Assembly: GCF_016598485.1 (NCBI RefSeq)
Contig: NZ_JAEMUW010000022.1
Span: 34,817 to 98,816 of the forward strand
DNA length: 64,000 nucleotides
DNA from: Micromonospora coerulea
GTDB lineage: Bacteria > Actinomycetota > Actinomycetes > Mycobacteriales > Micromonosporaceae
Reading direction: 5' to 3'
In this document: one piece after another, positions 8,620 to 16,222 of the stretch
How positions within the stretch are numbered: position 1 is the first letter of the stretch
How the letters are laid out: every line of letters starts with the position of its first letter
Translations under genes and position numbers: made by a program
Notes under the pieces: generated by a model
What the model saw: only the letters and a program-made list of their open reading frames with translations
Told to the model about the DNA's origin: nothing
Database searches by the model: none

Positions 8620-9750
8620 TCAGGGCTGCGGCCCCAGCCAGTCGAGGCAGACCACCACGGCGTCGTCGACCAGGTCGCCGGCGACGAACGCCCGCAGGTC
8701 ACCGATGAGGGAGCGGACCGCGTCCAGCGGCTCCATCGGCCCGGTACGCCGCAGGAAGCGGTCCAGCGCCGTCTCGCCGTACCGGATGTTCTGCCCGGTG
8801 GCGTCGATCACGCCGTCGCTGACCACGAAGAGCCGGTCCCCGCGGCGCAGCTGGAAATGCTGCTCCCGGTAGTCCGTGCCCTCGAACATGCCCAGCGGGA
8901 ACTGCTTCTCCAGGACCTGCTCGGCGACCTCGCCGTCGCGCAGCCGCACCAGCCGCGGGGAGCCGGCGTCGACCACGGTCAACGTGCCGGTTTCCAGGTC
9001 CAGTGCCAGCAACAGTGCGGAGAGGTGCTGCTCGCCCCGGTGCAGGGCGTAGATCGCCTGGTCGGCAAGCGCGGCCTGGTCGGCCAGGCCCAGCTCGGCC
9101 CGGCGGGCGTTGCGCAGCGCGTGGGTGGCCAGCGAGGTGAGCATGGACGCGGCCACCCCCTCGCCCGAGCCGTTGACCACGGACAGCCACAGCCGGTGGC
9201 CGTCGTCGGACCAGTCGAAGCCGTCGCCGCGGACCGCGTACGCCGGCTCCAGCTGCCCGGCCAGGCTGAACGAGGGGCGGATTCGGCTGCGCCCGGGCAG
9301 CAGCTCCCACTGCATTTCGGCGGCGAGGGTGAGGCGCCGGGTGCGCCGGGCGGTCAGGTAGATGTCGGTGCTGGCGGAGACGGCAGCCAGCTCGTGACCG
9401 AGCGCGGTGGCGATCGCGCCGAGCTCCCCGACGGTGGTCGGGTCGTCCGGCACCGGTGAGAGCCGCAGCACACCCCGGCGTTCCCCGCGCATGCCCACCG
9501 GGAACCAGCCGGTCCCGTCGGTGACGATCGGCTCCTGGTGGTCGAAGCACCGCCAGGCCGGGTGCCCCGGCCCGGTGATCGACTCGCCGCCGTTCAGCGG
9601 CAGCAGTTCCGCCAGCCGGTAGTCAACCTGGTACAGCTCGGCCCCGGTGATCTGGTACGCCTCCTTCAGCTCGCCGGCCAGCCGGTCGAGCAGGAGGTCG
9701 GCCGGTGCCTCGGTGAGGGTCCGGCGGGCCTGATCCTCCGGTCCGCTCAT
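8620..9750 (-). CDS. SpoIIE-type PP2C phosphatase with N-terminal GAF-like domain, altered metal motifs
   Basis: 376-residue cytoplasmic protein. Residues ~20-130 resemble a GAF sensor domain; 165-375 match the SpoIIE/RsbU PP2C phosphatase fold that dephosphorylates anti-anti-sigma factors. Motifs are diverged: the first acidic motif reads GDGFDW (175-180) where GGDFYD is usual, and the second reads VVNGSGEG (191-198), with Asn at the place of the metal-binding Asp of the usual GDVxGHG. SDGVIDA (311-317) and the final DD (362-363) are kept. It may be a weak or inactive phosphatase, or use a different metal geometry; that is inference. ATG start has SD AAAGGAG. Divergent from a MarR gene with only 56 bp between. 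Confidence 0.82.
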   Translation of the reverse strand: MSGPEDQARRTLTEAPADLLLDRLAGELKEAYQITGAELYQVDYRLAELLPLNGGESITGPGHPAWRCFDHQEPIVTDGTGWFPVGMRGERRGVLRLSPVPDDPTTVGELGAIATALGHELAAVSASTDIYLTARRTRRLTLAAEMQWELLPGRSRIRPSFSLAGQLEPAYAVRGDGFDWSDDGHRLWLSVVNGSGEGVAASMLTSLATHALRNARRAELGLADQAALADQAIYALHRGEQHLSALLLALDLETGTLTVVDAGSPRLVRLRDGEVAEQVLEKQFPLGMFEGTDYREQHFQLRRGDRLFVVSDGVIDATGQNIRYGETALDRFLRRTGPMEPLDAVRSLIGDLRAFVAGDLVDDAVVVCLDWLGPQP

Positions 9751-9806
9751 CTTTGCTCCTTTGCACAGGTCGATGGCCTGGTGGGGCGGGTAGTCTCGGG
9801 CCCACC

Positions 9807-10397
9807 ATGGCCGAAGAACCCGGTCCGTACGGACCCGATGCGAGTATGACCGCCGCCCTGGATGAGGCGGCGGGCACCCTGCTGGCCGTCTGGGAGGCGG
9901 CCCGGGAACGGACGACGAGCCGGCTCTCCAGTGCCCAGTTGCGGGCGGTCATGGTCGTGGATCAGCACGACGGGATCAATCTCCGCCGGCTCGCCACGTT
10001 GACGGACATGCTGCTCTCCTCCGCCAGCCGGCTCTGTGACCGGCTGGTCGCGGCCGGGATGCTGGAGCGGGAACCGGGTCGGTTCGACCGGCGGGAGATC
10101 TCGCTGCACCTCACCCCGGAGGCGGTCCGGCTCCTCGCCGAGCTGCGGGCCGACCGCCGGCAGCGGCTGGACCGGGTCCTCGCCGGGATGACTCCGGAGG
10201 GGCGGGAGGCGCTGCTGCGCGGCATGCGGGAGTTCGACGAGGCGGCCCGGCGCCGCGAGGCCACGGCGGCGCCGGAGGCCGGCTGGCCGGTGGCGCAGGC
10301 GTCGCGGGAGCGCTCGGGGGAGTCGGCGGAGTGGGCGGACGGCGCGACCGGGCCGTCGCGCCCGGCGGATGAGCCACCGGTGGCGCGCACCGCCTGA
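9807..10397 (+). CDS. MarR family transcriptional regulator
   Basis: 196-residue winged-helix regulator. The MarR core is clear from about residue 18: RLSSAQLRAVMVV, NLRRLATLTDMLLSSASRLCDRLV (recognition helix), and the wing LEREPGRFDRREISLHLTPEA. The C-terminal ~50 residues are low-complexity and rich in Ala, Glu and Pro, beyond the family's usual ~150 residues. ATG 9807 is chosen; a TAGTCT hexamer at 9791-9796 lies 10 nt before it, so the mRNA has a very short or no leader. It is divergent from the SpoIIE-like phosphatase, which suggests a functional link (phosphatase control or joint repression), but no target operator was recognised. Confidence 0.85.
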   Translation: MAEEPGPYGPDASMTAALDEAAGTLLAVWEAARERTTSRLSSAQLRAVMVVDQHDGINLRRLATLTDMLLSSASRLCDRLVAAGMLEREPGRFDRREISLHLTPEAVRLLAELRADRRQRLDRVLAGMTPEGREALLRGMREFDEAARRREATAAPEAGWPVAQASRERSGESAEWADGATGPSRPADEPPVARTA

Positions 10398-10487
10398 GAC
10401 CGCCGTACCGGCCGACGGCCCGGGAGCCCTGCCGGCGGCCGGGGGTGCGAAGGTGACGATCCCACGGTCAGGGACCGGCGATCCCGG

Positions 10488-10720
10488 TCACGCGAGCGCC
10501 GCCGCCACGGCGAGCAGGGCGATGTCGTCGTGGGCCTCGCCGAGCCACTCGTCGACGAGCTGGAGCAGCCGGTCGACCAGGGCGTTCCATCAGCGCCAAC
10601 GGCCGCTGTTCGACCAGCCGGAGGGTCTGCGGCGACTGGCGTACCCGGCCGGTCAGCACGGCCGGTTGCCTGGCGGCAAGCGTACCGAGGGACGCAGGCG
10701 ATCGCCCATCGAGGAAGCTG
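10488..10720 (-). pseudogene. C-terminal scrap of a second SpoIIE-type phosphatase (frameshifted)
   Basis: Downstream of the ROK gene on the same strand the last codons before TGA at 10488-10490 read LVDEWLGEAHDDIALLAVAAALA, the DD-x-ALL ending of PP2C/SpoIIE phosphatases. Upstream, about 10590-10680, a different frame reads LTGRVRQSPQTLRLVEQRPLALM, and an in-frame TGA interrupts the first frame near 10593. So the fragment carries a probable frameshift and lacks the catalytic domain's start. It could be a remnant of a duplicated copy of the 8620-9750 gene or a separate lost paralogue. The match is short, so confidence is moderate. Confidence 0.4.
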
Positions 10721-10723
10721 CCC

Positions 10724-11953
10724 TCACCCCGCGCGGGTAAGCCAGCCGGCCGGCCGGTCCACGATCCGGCGGACCACCGAGGCGGCCCCGCCGACGGCCG
10801 CGGACCGCGCGCCCAGAGCGGCCGGCCGCACGGTCACCGGCGACCAGGCGGCGGTGAGCACCCGCCCGGTGATCTCCGCGAGCATCGGCGGGCGCAGCCA
10901 GCGGGCGAGCGGGGCGTACCCGCCGCCGAGCACCACGGTGTCCAGATCGAGCAGGTTCACCACGCCCGCGACGGTCACCCCGAGCGCGGTCCCGGCGTCC
11001 GCCAGCGCGGCGCGGGTGGCCGGGTCGCCCGCCTCGGCCAGCTCCGCCAGCCGGGCCGCGGCGGTGTCCGCCGGGAGGTCGGCGCCGGCCAGCCCGGCCG
11101 CGGCCAGGACGGCCTCCTGGCCCGCGTACCGCTCCAGGCAGCCGCGGCCGCCGCAGCGGCACGGGCGCCCCTCGGGGTGTACCGGGATGTGACCGATCTC
11201 GCCGCTCCAGCCGCGGGTGCCCCGGTACAGCGCGCCGTCGAGGACGATCCCGGCACCGATGCCGATCTCGCCGGTCAGGTGCAGGAAGCTCGCCGTGCCG
11301 GGCGGTCCGGCGTGCAGTTCGCCCAGGGCGGCGAGGTTGGCCTCGTTCTCCACCACCAGCGCCGGTACCCCGTCGACCGGCTCGGTCAGCCGGTGCCCGG
11401 CGAGCAGCGCGGGGACGTCCACGTCCCGCCAGCCCAGGTTGGGGGCGAGCCGGACCAGGCCGCCGTCGGAGACCAGGCCGGGGACCGCGAGCGCCGCGCC
11501 GGCCAGGGTCAGTCCTTCGCGTACGGCGGCGGCGCGCGCGTCGGCGGCGAGCGCGGCGAGTCGGGTCAGCGCGTCGGCGGGGGAGACCGGGCGAAGGTCG
11601 GCGCGGTGGACGACGTGATGCCGGACCGTGCCGGCCAGGTCGACCACGCAGGCGGCCAGGTAGTCGACGTTGACCTCCAGGCCGAGCCCGGCCGGCCCGT
11701 GGTCGGCGAGCACCAGGCCCCGGGCGGGGCGGCCGGCGCCGGTGCGCGGGGCGTAGTCGGCCTCGGCCACCAACCGGCCGCCGAGCAGGTCGTCGACGAC
11801 CGCCGAGACGGTCGCCCGGGTGAGGCCGGTGTCGGCGGCGAGCTCGGCGCGGGAGGGCGGTCGGTCCGCGGCGGCGATCCGCCGGAGCACGACCGCGAGG
11901 TTGAGCTCACGGAGGCTGCCCTGCCGGACCGCGCCGGTCGGGCTGCTGGTCAC
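10724..11953 (-). CDS. ROK family transcriptional repressor (XylR-like)
   Basis: 409-residue repressor: N-terminal winged helix (SRAELAADTGLTRATVSAVVDDLL) and a ROK sugar-kinase-like domain with the zinc motif CRCGGRGCLE near residue 263. ROK repressors of this arrangement bind xylose or a related sugar and repress xyl genes; divergence from xylA supports that role. GTG 11953 is preferred over ATG 11980, because 11980 lies within the AT-rich stretch that would itself be the promoter/operator; with 11980 the protein would have 9 more residues. The shared intergenic region holds an imperfect palindrome (11979-12003). A truncated phosphatase remnant lies downstream. Confidence 0.85.
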   Translation of the reverse strand: MTSSPTGAVRQGSLRELNLAVVLRRIAAADRPPSRAELAADTGLTRATVSAVVDDLLGGRLVAEADYAPRTGAGRPARGLVLADHGPAGLGLEVNVDYLAACVVDLAGTVRHHVVHRADLRPVSPADALTRLAALAADARAAAVREGLTLAGAALAVPGLVSDGGLVRLAPNLGWRDVDVPALLAGHRLTEPVDGVPALVVENEANLAALGELHAGPPGTASFLHLTGEIGIGAGIVLDGALYRGTRGWSGEIGHIPVHPEGRPCRCGGRGCLERYAGQEAVLAAAGLAGADLPADTAAARLAELAEAGDPATRAALADAGTALGVTVAGVVNLLDLDTVVLGGGYAPLARWLRPPMLAEITGRVLTAAWSPVTVRPAALGARSAAVGGAASVVRRIVDRPAGWLTRAG

Positions 11954-11956
11954 CTC

Positions 11957-11985
11957 TTGACACTGCCACACCGCGGTCATTTAAT
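11957..11985 (+). promoter_or_regulatory. Housekeeping-type promoter of xylA
   Basis: TTGACA at 11957-11962, a 17-bp spacer, then TTTAAT at 11980-11985. This is a near-consensus sigma-70/HrdB-type promoter and would start the xylA transcript near 11992, leaving a leader of about 37 nt. Confidence 0.75.
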
Positions 11986-12003
11986 TCAACCACTGAACAA
12001 ATT
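11979..12003. promoter_or_regulatory. Candidate ROK/XylR operator over xylA -10 region
   Basis: Imperfect palindrome ATTTAATTCA-ACCAC-TGAACAAATT (7 of 10 arm positions match) that covers the -10 box and start site of xylA and the upstream region of the divergent ROK gene. Position and TTCA-n5-TGAA core fit a repressor site; binding is inferred. Confidence 0.6.
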
Positions 12004-12028
12004 GCGGCGACACCACCGGAGGTCTGCC

Positions 12029-13216
12029 ATGGCACCCCGTCCCACGCCCGCCGACAAGTTCTCCTTCGGTCTCTGGACGGTGGGCTGGCAGGCCCGTGAC
12101 CCGTTCGGCGACGCCACCCGTCCCGAGCTGGACGCGGTCGAGGCGGTCCACCGCCTCGCCGAACTCGGCGCGTACGGGATCACCTTCCACGACGACGACC
12201 TGGTGCCCTTCGGCGCGGACGCGGCCACCCGCGACGCCCGCCTGACCCGGTTCCGCAAGGCCCTCGACGAGACCGGCCTGGTGGTGCCGATGGTCACCAC
12301 CAACCTGTTCACCCACCCGGTCTTCAAGGATGGCGGCTTCACCAGCAACGACCGCGACGTGCGCCGGTACGCGCTGCGCAAGGTGCTGCGCAACGTCGAC
12401 CTCGCCGCCGAGCTGGGCGCCCGCACCTTCGTCATGTGGGGCGGCCGGGAGGGCGCCGAGTACGACCTGGCCAAGGACGTCCGCGCCGCGCTGGACCGGT
12501 ACCGCGAGGCCGTCGACCTGCTCTGCCAGTACGTGCTCGACCAGGGCTACGACCTGCGTTTCGCCCTCGAACCCAAGCCGAACGAGCCGCGCGGCGACAT
12601 CCTGCTGCCCACCGTCGGGCACGCGCTGGCATTCATCTCCACCCTGGCCCACCCCGAGCGGGTCGGGCTCAACCCCGAGGTCGGGCACGAGCAGATGGCC
12701 GGGCTGAACTTCGCCCACGGCATCGCCCAGGCGCTCTGGCAGGGCAAGCTGTTCCACATCGACCTCAACGGCCAGCGCGGCATCAAGTACGACCAGGACC
12801 TGGTCTTCGGCCACGGCGACCTGCTCAACGCGTTCGCCCTGGTCGACCTGCTGGAGCACGGGGGCCCGGACGGCGGTCCCGCGTACGACGGGCCGCGGCA
12901 CTTCGACTACAAGCCCTCCCGCACCGAGGACATGACCGGGGTGTGGGCCTCGGCCGAGGCGAACATGCGGACGTACCTGCTGCTGAAGGAGCGGGCCGCG
13001 GCGTTCCGGGCCGACCCGGAGGTCGCCGAGGCCCTGACCGCGAGCCGGGTCGGCGAGCTGGCCACGCCGACGCTGGCCGCGGGAGAGAGCTACGCCGACC
13101 TGCTCGCCGACCGCGCCGCGTTCGAGGAGTTCGACCCGGACGCGGCCGGGGCGCGCGGCTTCGGCTTCGTCCGGCTCAACCAGCTCGCCGTCGAGCACCT
13201 GCTCGGCGCGCGCTGA
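12029..13216 (+). CDS. xylA: Xylose isomerase
   Basis: 395 residues, the length of actinobacterial (class I) xylose isomerases, which interconvert D-xylose and D-xylulose in the cytoplasm with two divalent metals. Active-site features are in place: FHDDDL (His ~54 and Asp), WGGREG (~137), the metal ligand segment EPKPNEPRGDI (~181), NPEVGHEQMAGLNFAHG, and HIDLNGQRGIKYDQD (~243). The ATG at 12029 has GGAGG at 12018-12022, 6 nt spacing; upstream in-frame codons run through the regulator and are not used. The gene is followed after 12 nt by xylB, so the two form an operon under the promoter at 11957-11985 and the divergent ROK repressor. Confidence 0.97.
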   Translation: MAPRPTPADKFSFGLWTVGWQARDPFGDATRPELDAVEAVHRLAELGAYGITFHDDDLVPFGADAATRDARLTRFRKALDETGLVVPMVTTNLFTHPVFKDGGFTSNDRDVRRYALRKVLRNVDLAAELGARTFVMWGGREGAEYDLAKDVRAALDRYREAVDLLCQYVLDQGYDLRFALEPKPNEPRGDILLPTVGHALAFISTLAHPERVGLNPEVGHEQMAGLNFAHGIAQALWQGKLFHIDLNGQRGIKYDQDLVFGHGDLLNAFALVDLLEHGGPDGGPAYDGPRHFDYKPSRTEDMTGVWASAEANMRTYLLLKERAAAFRADPEVAEALTASRVGELATPTLAAGESYADLLADRAAFEEFDPDAAGARGFGFVRLNQLAVEHLLGAR

Positions 13217-13228
13217 GGCGGGGCCGCC

Positions 13229-14680
13229 ATGCCGCTCGTCGCGGGGGTCGACTCGTCCACCCAGTCCTGCAAGGTCGTTGTCCGGGACGCGGAGACCGGC
13301 GCGCTGGTCCGCCAGGGCCGCGCGCCGCACCCCGACGGCACCGAGGTCGACCCGCGCGCCTGGTGGGACGCCCTGCTGACGGCCGTCGACGCGGCCGGCG
13401 GCCTGGCCGACGTCGCGGCCGTGTCGGTCGCCGGCCAGCAGCACGGCATGGTCTGCCTGGACGCGGCGGGGCAGGTGGTCCGGCCGGCGCTGCTCTGGAA
13501 CGACACCCGGTCCGCCGAGGCGGCTCGGGAACTGGTCGAGGAGGCCGGCGGGGACGCGACCGGCCGCCGGTTCTGGGCCGGGGCGACCGGCAGCGTGCCG
13601 GTGGCCAGCTTCACCGCGACCAAGCTGCGCTGGCTGGCCCGGCACGAGCCGGCGAACGCCGACCGGGTGGCGGCGGTCTGCCTGCCGCACGACTGGCTGA
13701 CCTGGCGCCTGGCGGGCGCCCCCGGCCTCGACGCGCTGCGCACCGACCGGGGCGACGCCAGCGGCACCGGCTACTGGTCGCCACGGACCGGCGAGTACCG
13801 CCTCGACCTGCTGGACCGGGCCTTCGGCCGGCGCCTGCGGGTGCCGGCGGTGCTCGGTCCGGCGGAACCGGCGGGCGTCCTCGACCCGGCGGTGCTCGGC
13901 GGCCGGGCCGGGGACGTCCTGCTCGGGCCGGGGACCGGGGACAACGCCGCCGCCGCCCTGGGCGTCGGGGCCGGGCCCGGCGACGTGGTCGTCTCGATCG
14001 GCACCTCGGGCACGGTCTTCGCGGTGGCGGACGCCCCGGCCGCCGACGCGGCCGGTGCGGTGGCCGGCTTCGCCGACGCCACCGGCCGGTACCTGCCGCT
14101 GGTCTGCACGCTCAACGCGGCCCGCGTGCTGGACGCCGCGGCGGCGCTGCTCCGGGTCGGGCTGGACGAGGTGGCGGAGCTGGCGCTGGCCGTCCCGCCC
14201 GGCGCGGACGGGCTGGTCATGGTGCCGTACCTGGAGGGGGAGCGGACCCCGAACCGGCCGCTCGCCACCGGCTCCGTGCACGGCCTGACCCTGTCCAACG
14301 CCACCGCCGGCCACCTGGCCCGGGCCGCCGTGGAGGGGATGCTCTGCGCGCTCGCCGACGGGCTCGACGCGCTGATCGCGCAGGGCGCGACCGCCGACCG
14401 GGTCATCCTGGTCGGCGGCGGGGCCCGCTCGGCGGCGGTCCGCCGGATCGCGCCGCAGGTCTTCGGCTGCCCGGTGGTGGTGCCGCCGCCCGGGGAGTAC
14501 GTCGCCGATGGCGCCGCCCGGCAGGCCGCCTGGGTCGCCCTGGGCGGCGCGACCCCGCCGCCGTGGACGCTCGGCGCCACCGAGCGGTACGCCGCGGAAG
14601 CCGTGCCCGCCATCCGCGAGCGGTACGCACAGGCCCGGGACCGGATCGTCGACCGACCGGGGGTCGTCACCGGGCCGTGA
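13229..14680 (+). CDS. xylB: Xylulokinase
   Basis: FGGY-family carbohydrate kinase, 483 residues, which phosphorylates D-xylulose to xylulose-5-phosphate for the pentose phosphate pathway. Visible features: N-terminal phosphate-binding motif GVDSSTQSCKVVV, substrate loop SVAGQQHGMVCLD, catalytic base region GPGTGDNAAAALGVG (Asp ~237), SIGTSGTVFA, and the second FGGY signature VILVGGGARSAAVRRI. Located 12 nt after xylA on the same strand; GGCGGGG before ATG is a weak SD. Function is firm from the combination with xylA and the ROK repressor. Confidence 0.95.
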   Translation: MPLVAGVDSSTQSCKVVVRDAETGALVRQGRAPHPDGTEVDPRAWWDALLTAVDAAGGLADVAAVSVAGQQHGMVCLDAAGQVVRPALLWNDTRSAEAARELVEEAGGDATGRRFWAGATGSVPVASFTATKLRWLARHEPANADRVAAVCLPHDWLTWRLAGAPGLDALRTDRGDASGTGYWSPRTGEYRLDLLDRAFGRRLRVPAVLGPAEPAGVLDPAVLGGRAGDVLLGPGTGDNAAAALGVGAGPGDVVVSIGTSGTVFAVADAPAADAAGAVAGFADATGRYLPLVCTLNAARVLDAAAALLRVGLDEVAELALAVPPGADGLVMVPYLEGERTPNRPLATGSVHGLTLSNATAGHLARAAVEGMLCALADGLDALIAQGATADRVILVGGGARSAAVRRIAPQVFGCPVVVPPPGEYVADGAARQAAWVALGGATPPPWTLGATERYAAEAVPAIRERYAQARDRIVDRPGVVTGP

Positions 14681-14704
14681 TCTCGTCCTGGTTTGCTGCC
14701 GGAC

Positions 14705-16117
14705 ATGACCGGCACCAGGATCTCCCGGCACGGGACCGCGGCGCACCGCCTCTACAGCGTCGTGGTGTTCGTGGTGCTCGCCTCGCTGGACAACGTGGCG
14801 ATCGGCCTGGTCCCGCCGCTGTACGGGCCGATCTCCGGCGCGCTGGGCGTCTCGCAACGGTTGCTCGGCCTGGTCACCGCGGTGAGTTTCCTGGTCAGCG
14901 CGGTGGCCGCGGTCGCCTGGGCGTACGTCGGTGACCGGACCAACCGCAAGCCACTGCTGATGGTCGGCACGCTGATCTGGGCGGCCGGCACCGGCGGCAG
15001 CGCGCTCGCGCAGAACTACCCGACGTTCCTGGTCGCCCAGCTGGTCGCCGCGGTGGGGCTCGGGGCGGTCGGCTCGGTCGGTTTCTCCGTCGTCACCGAC
15101 CTGATCTCACCCCGCCGCCGGGGGCTGGTGATGAGCTTCTGGGGCCTGTCCCAGGGTGTCGGCACCCTCGCCGGGACGCTGACCGGCGGGCTCCTCGGCG
15201 CCACCGACTGGCGGCGGCCGTTCCTACTCCTCACCGGGGTCGGGCTGACCGCCACGGTGGCCTACCTCTTCACGTACGACATCCGGCGCGGGCAGAGCGA
15301 GCCGGAGCTGGCCGAGGCGATCGACGCCGGGGCCGACTACGACTACCGGATCAGCAGATCCGACCTGCCCCGGATCCTGGCCCGGCGGACCAACCGCTGG
15401 CTGATCCTCCAGGGGCTCACCGCGCAGGCCGCGTTCGGCTCGCTGGTCTGGCTGCCGGTGCTCTTCGCCCAGCGGGCCGAGGCGCAGGGCTACTCGGCGG
15501 CGACGGCCGTGGTGGTGGGCAGCGTCTTCGCCACCCTGTTTCAGCTCGGCGGGGTGCTCTCCATCGTGGGCGGCCTGGTCGGCGACGCGCTGCAACGGCG
15601 TACGCCGAGCGGGCGGGCCCTGGTCGCGGCGGTGGGCATCCTCGCGGCCGTGCCGTTCTACCTGGTCCTGTTCTTCGTGCCGATCCGAATCGACGTGCCG
15701 GACGGCGGTGGCTCGGGCGCGGTGGTCGCCGCCGTGCTGGCCAGCGTGGTCACCGAGCCCACCGTCGGGCTGAGCCTGCTCGCCGCCGTGCTGGCGCTGG
15801 CCCTCACCTCGGCGAACTCGCCGAACTGGTTCGCGCTGATCGCCGACGTCAACCCGCCTGAGCACCGGGGCACCGTCTACAGCCTCGGCAACCTCGTCAA
15901 CGGGGTGGGTCGGGCCGCCGGCAACGGGCTGGTCGGAGTGGCCTTCGCCGGGCTGCGCGCGGCCTTCCCGCCGCCGCTGAACTACGCGGTCGGGCTGGCC
16001 GCCTTCCAGCTCTTCTTCCTGCCCACCGGGGTCATGTACTGGCTCGCCGCCCGCACCTCGCCCGGTGACATCGAGTCCGTGCACGAGCTCCTGCACGCCC
16101 GCGCCGACCGCCTCTGA
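14705..16117 (+). CDS. MFS transporter
   Basis: Major facilitator superfamily permease, 470 residues, with about 12 hydrophobic segments and the loop 2-3 signature AWAYVGDRTNRKPLL. The protein opens with a TM helix (LYSVVVFVVLASLDNVAIGLV) and has a longer cytosolic linker in the middle (DIRRGQSEPELAEAIDAGADYDYRI). Substrate cannot be read from sequence; the position 24 nt after xylB raises the possibility of sugar transport or export, but the sequence looks more like general MFS drug/metabolite families than like XylE. ATG 14705 is used; TTG 14693 is an alternative. No SD is evident. A long hairpin follows. Confidence 0.85.
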   Translation: MTGTRISRHGTAAHRLYSVVVFVVLASLDNVAIGLVPPLYGPISGALGVSQRLLGLVTAVSFLVSAVAAVAWAYVGDRTNRKPLLMVGTLIWAAGTGGSALAQNYPTFLVAQLVAAVGLGAVGSVGFSVVTDLISPRRRGLVMSFWGLSQGVGTLAGTLTGGLLGATDWRRPFLLLTGVGLTATVAYLFTYDIRRGQSEPELAEAIDAGADYDYRISRSDLPRILARRTNRWLILQGLTAQAAFGSLVWLPVLFAQRAEAQGYSAATAVVVGSVFATLFQLGGVLSIVGGLVGDALQRRTPSGRALVAAVGILAAVPFYLVLFFVPIRIDVPDGGGSGAVVAAVLASVVTEPTVGLSLLAAVLALALTSANSPNWFALIADVNPPEHRGTVYSLGNLVNGVGRAAGNGLVGVAFAGLRAAFPPPLNYAVGLAAFQLFFLPTGVMYWLAARTSPGDIESVHELLHARADRL

Positions 16118-16170
16118 CCGGGTCGGACGCCCGGCCGGGCGCGGTGGCGCTGAGGTCGAAGACGAGAAGA

Positions 16171-16217
16171 GTCCGGCCCGCCGACGCCGCCCTCGGGCGG
16201 TGGCCGGCGGGCCGGAC
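16171..16217. terminator. Bidirectional hairpin between MFS and glucosidase genes
   Basis: Perfect 13-bp stem GTCCGGCCCGCCG (16171-16183) with its complement at 16205-16217; the loop holds a second small GC hairpin. It lies between convergent genes and ends 6 bp before the stop of the minus-strand gene. Confidence 0.7.
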
Positions 16218-16222
16218 GGTGC

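Noticed and set aside
11177..12028. Long 5' extension of xylA on the plus strand
   Set aside because: It runs antisense through the ROK gene, has no homology, and the SD and promoter fit ATG 12029.
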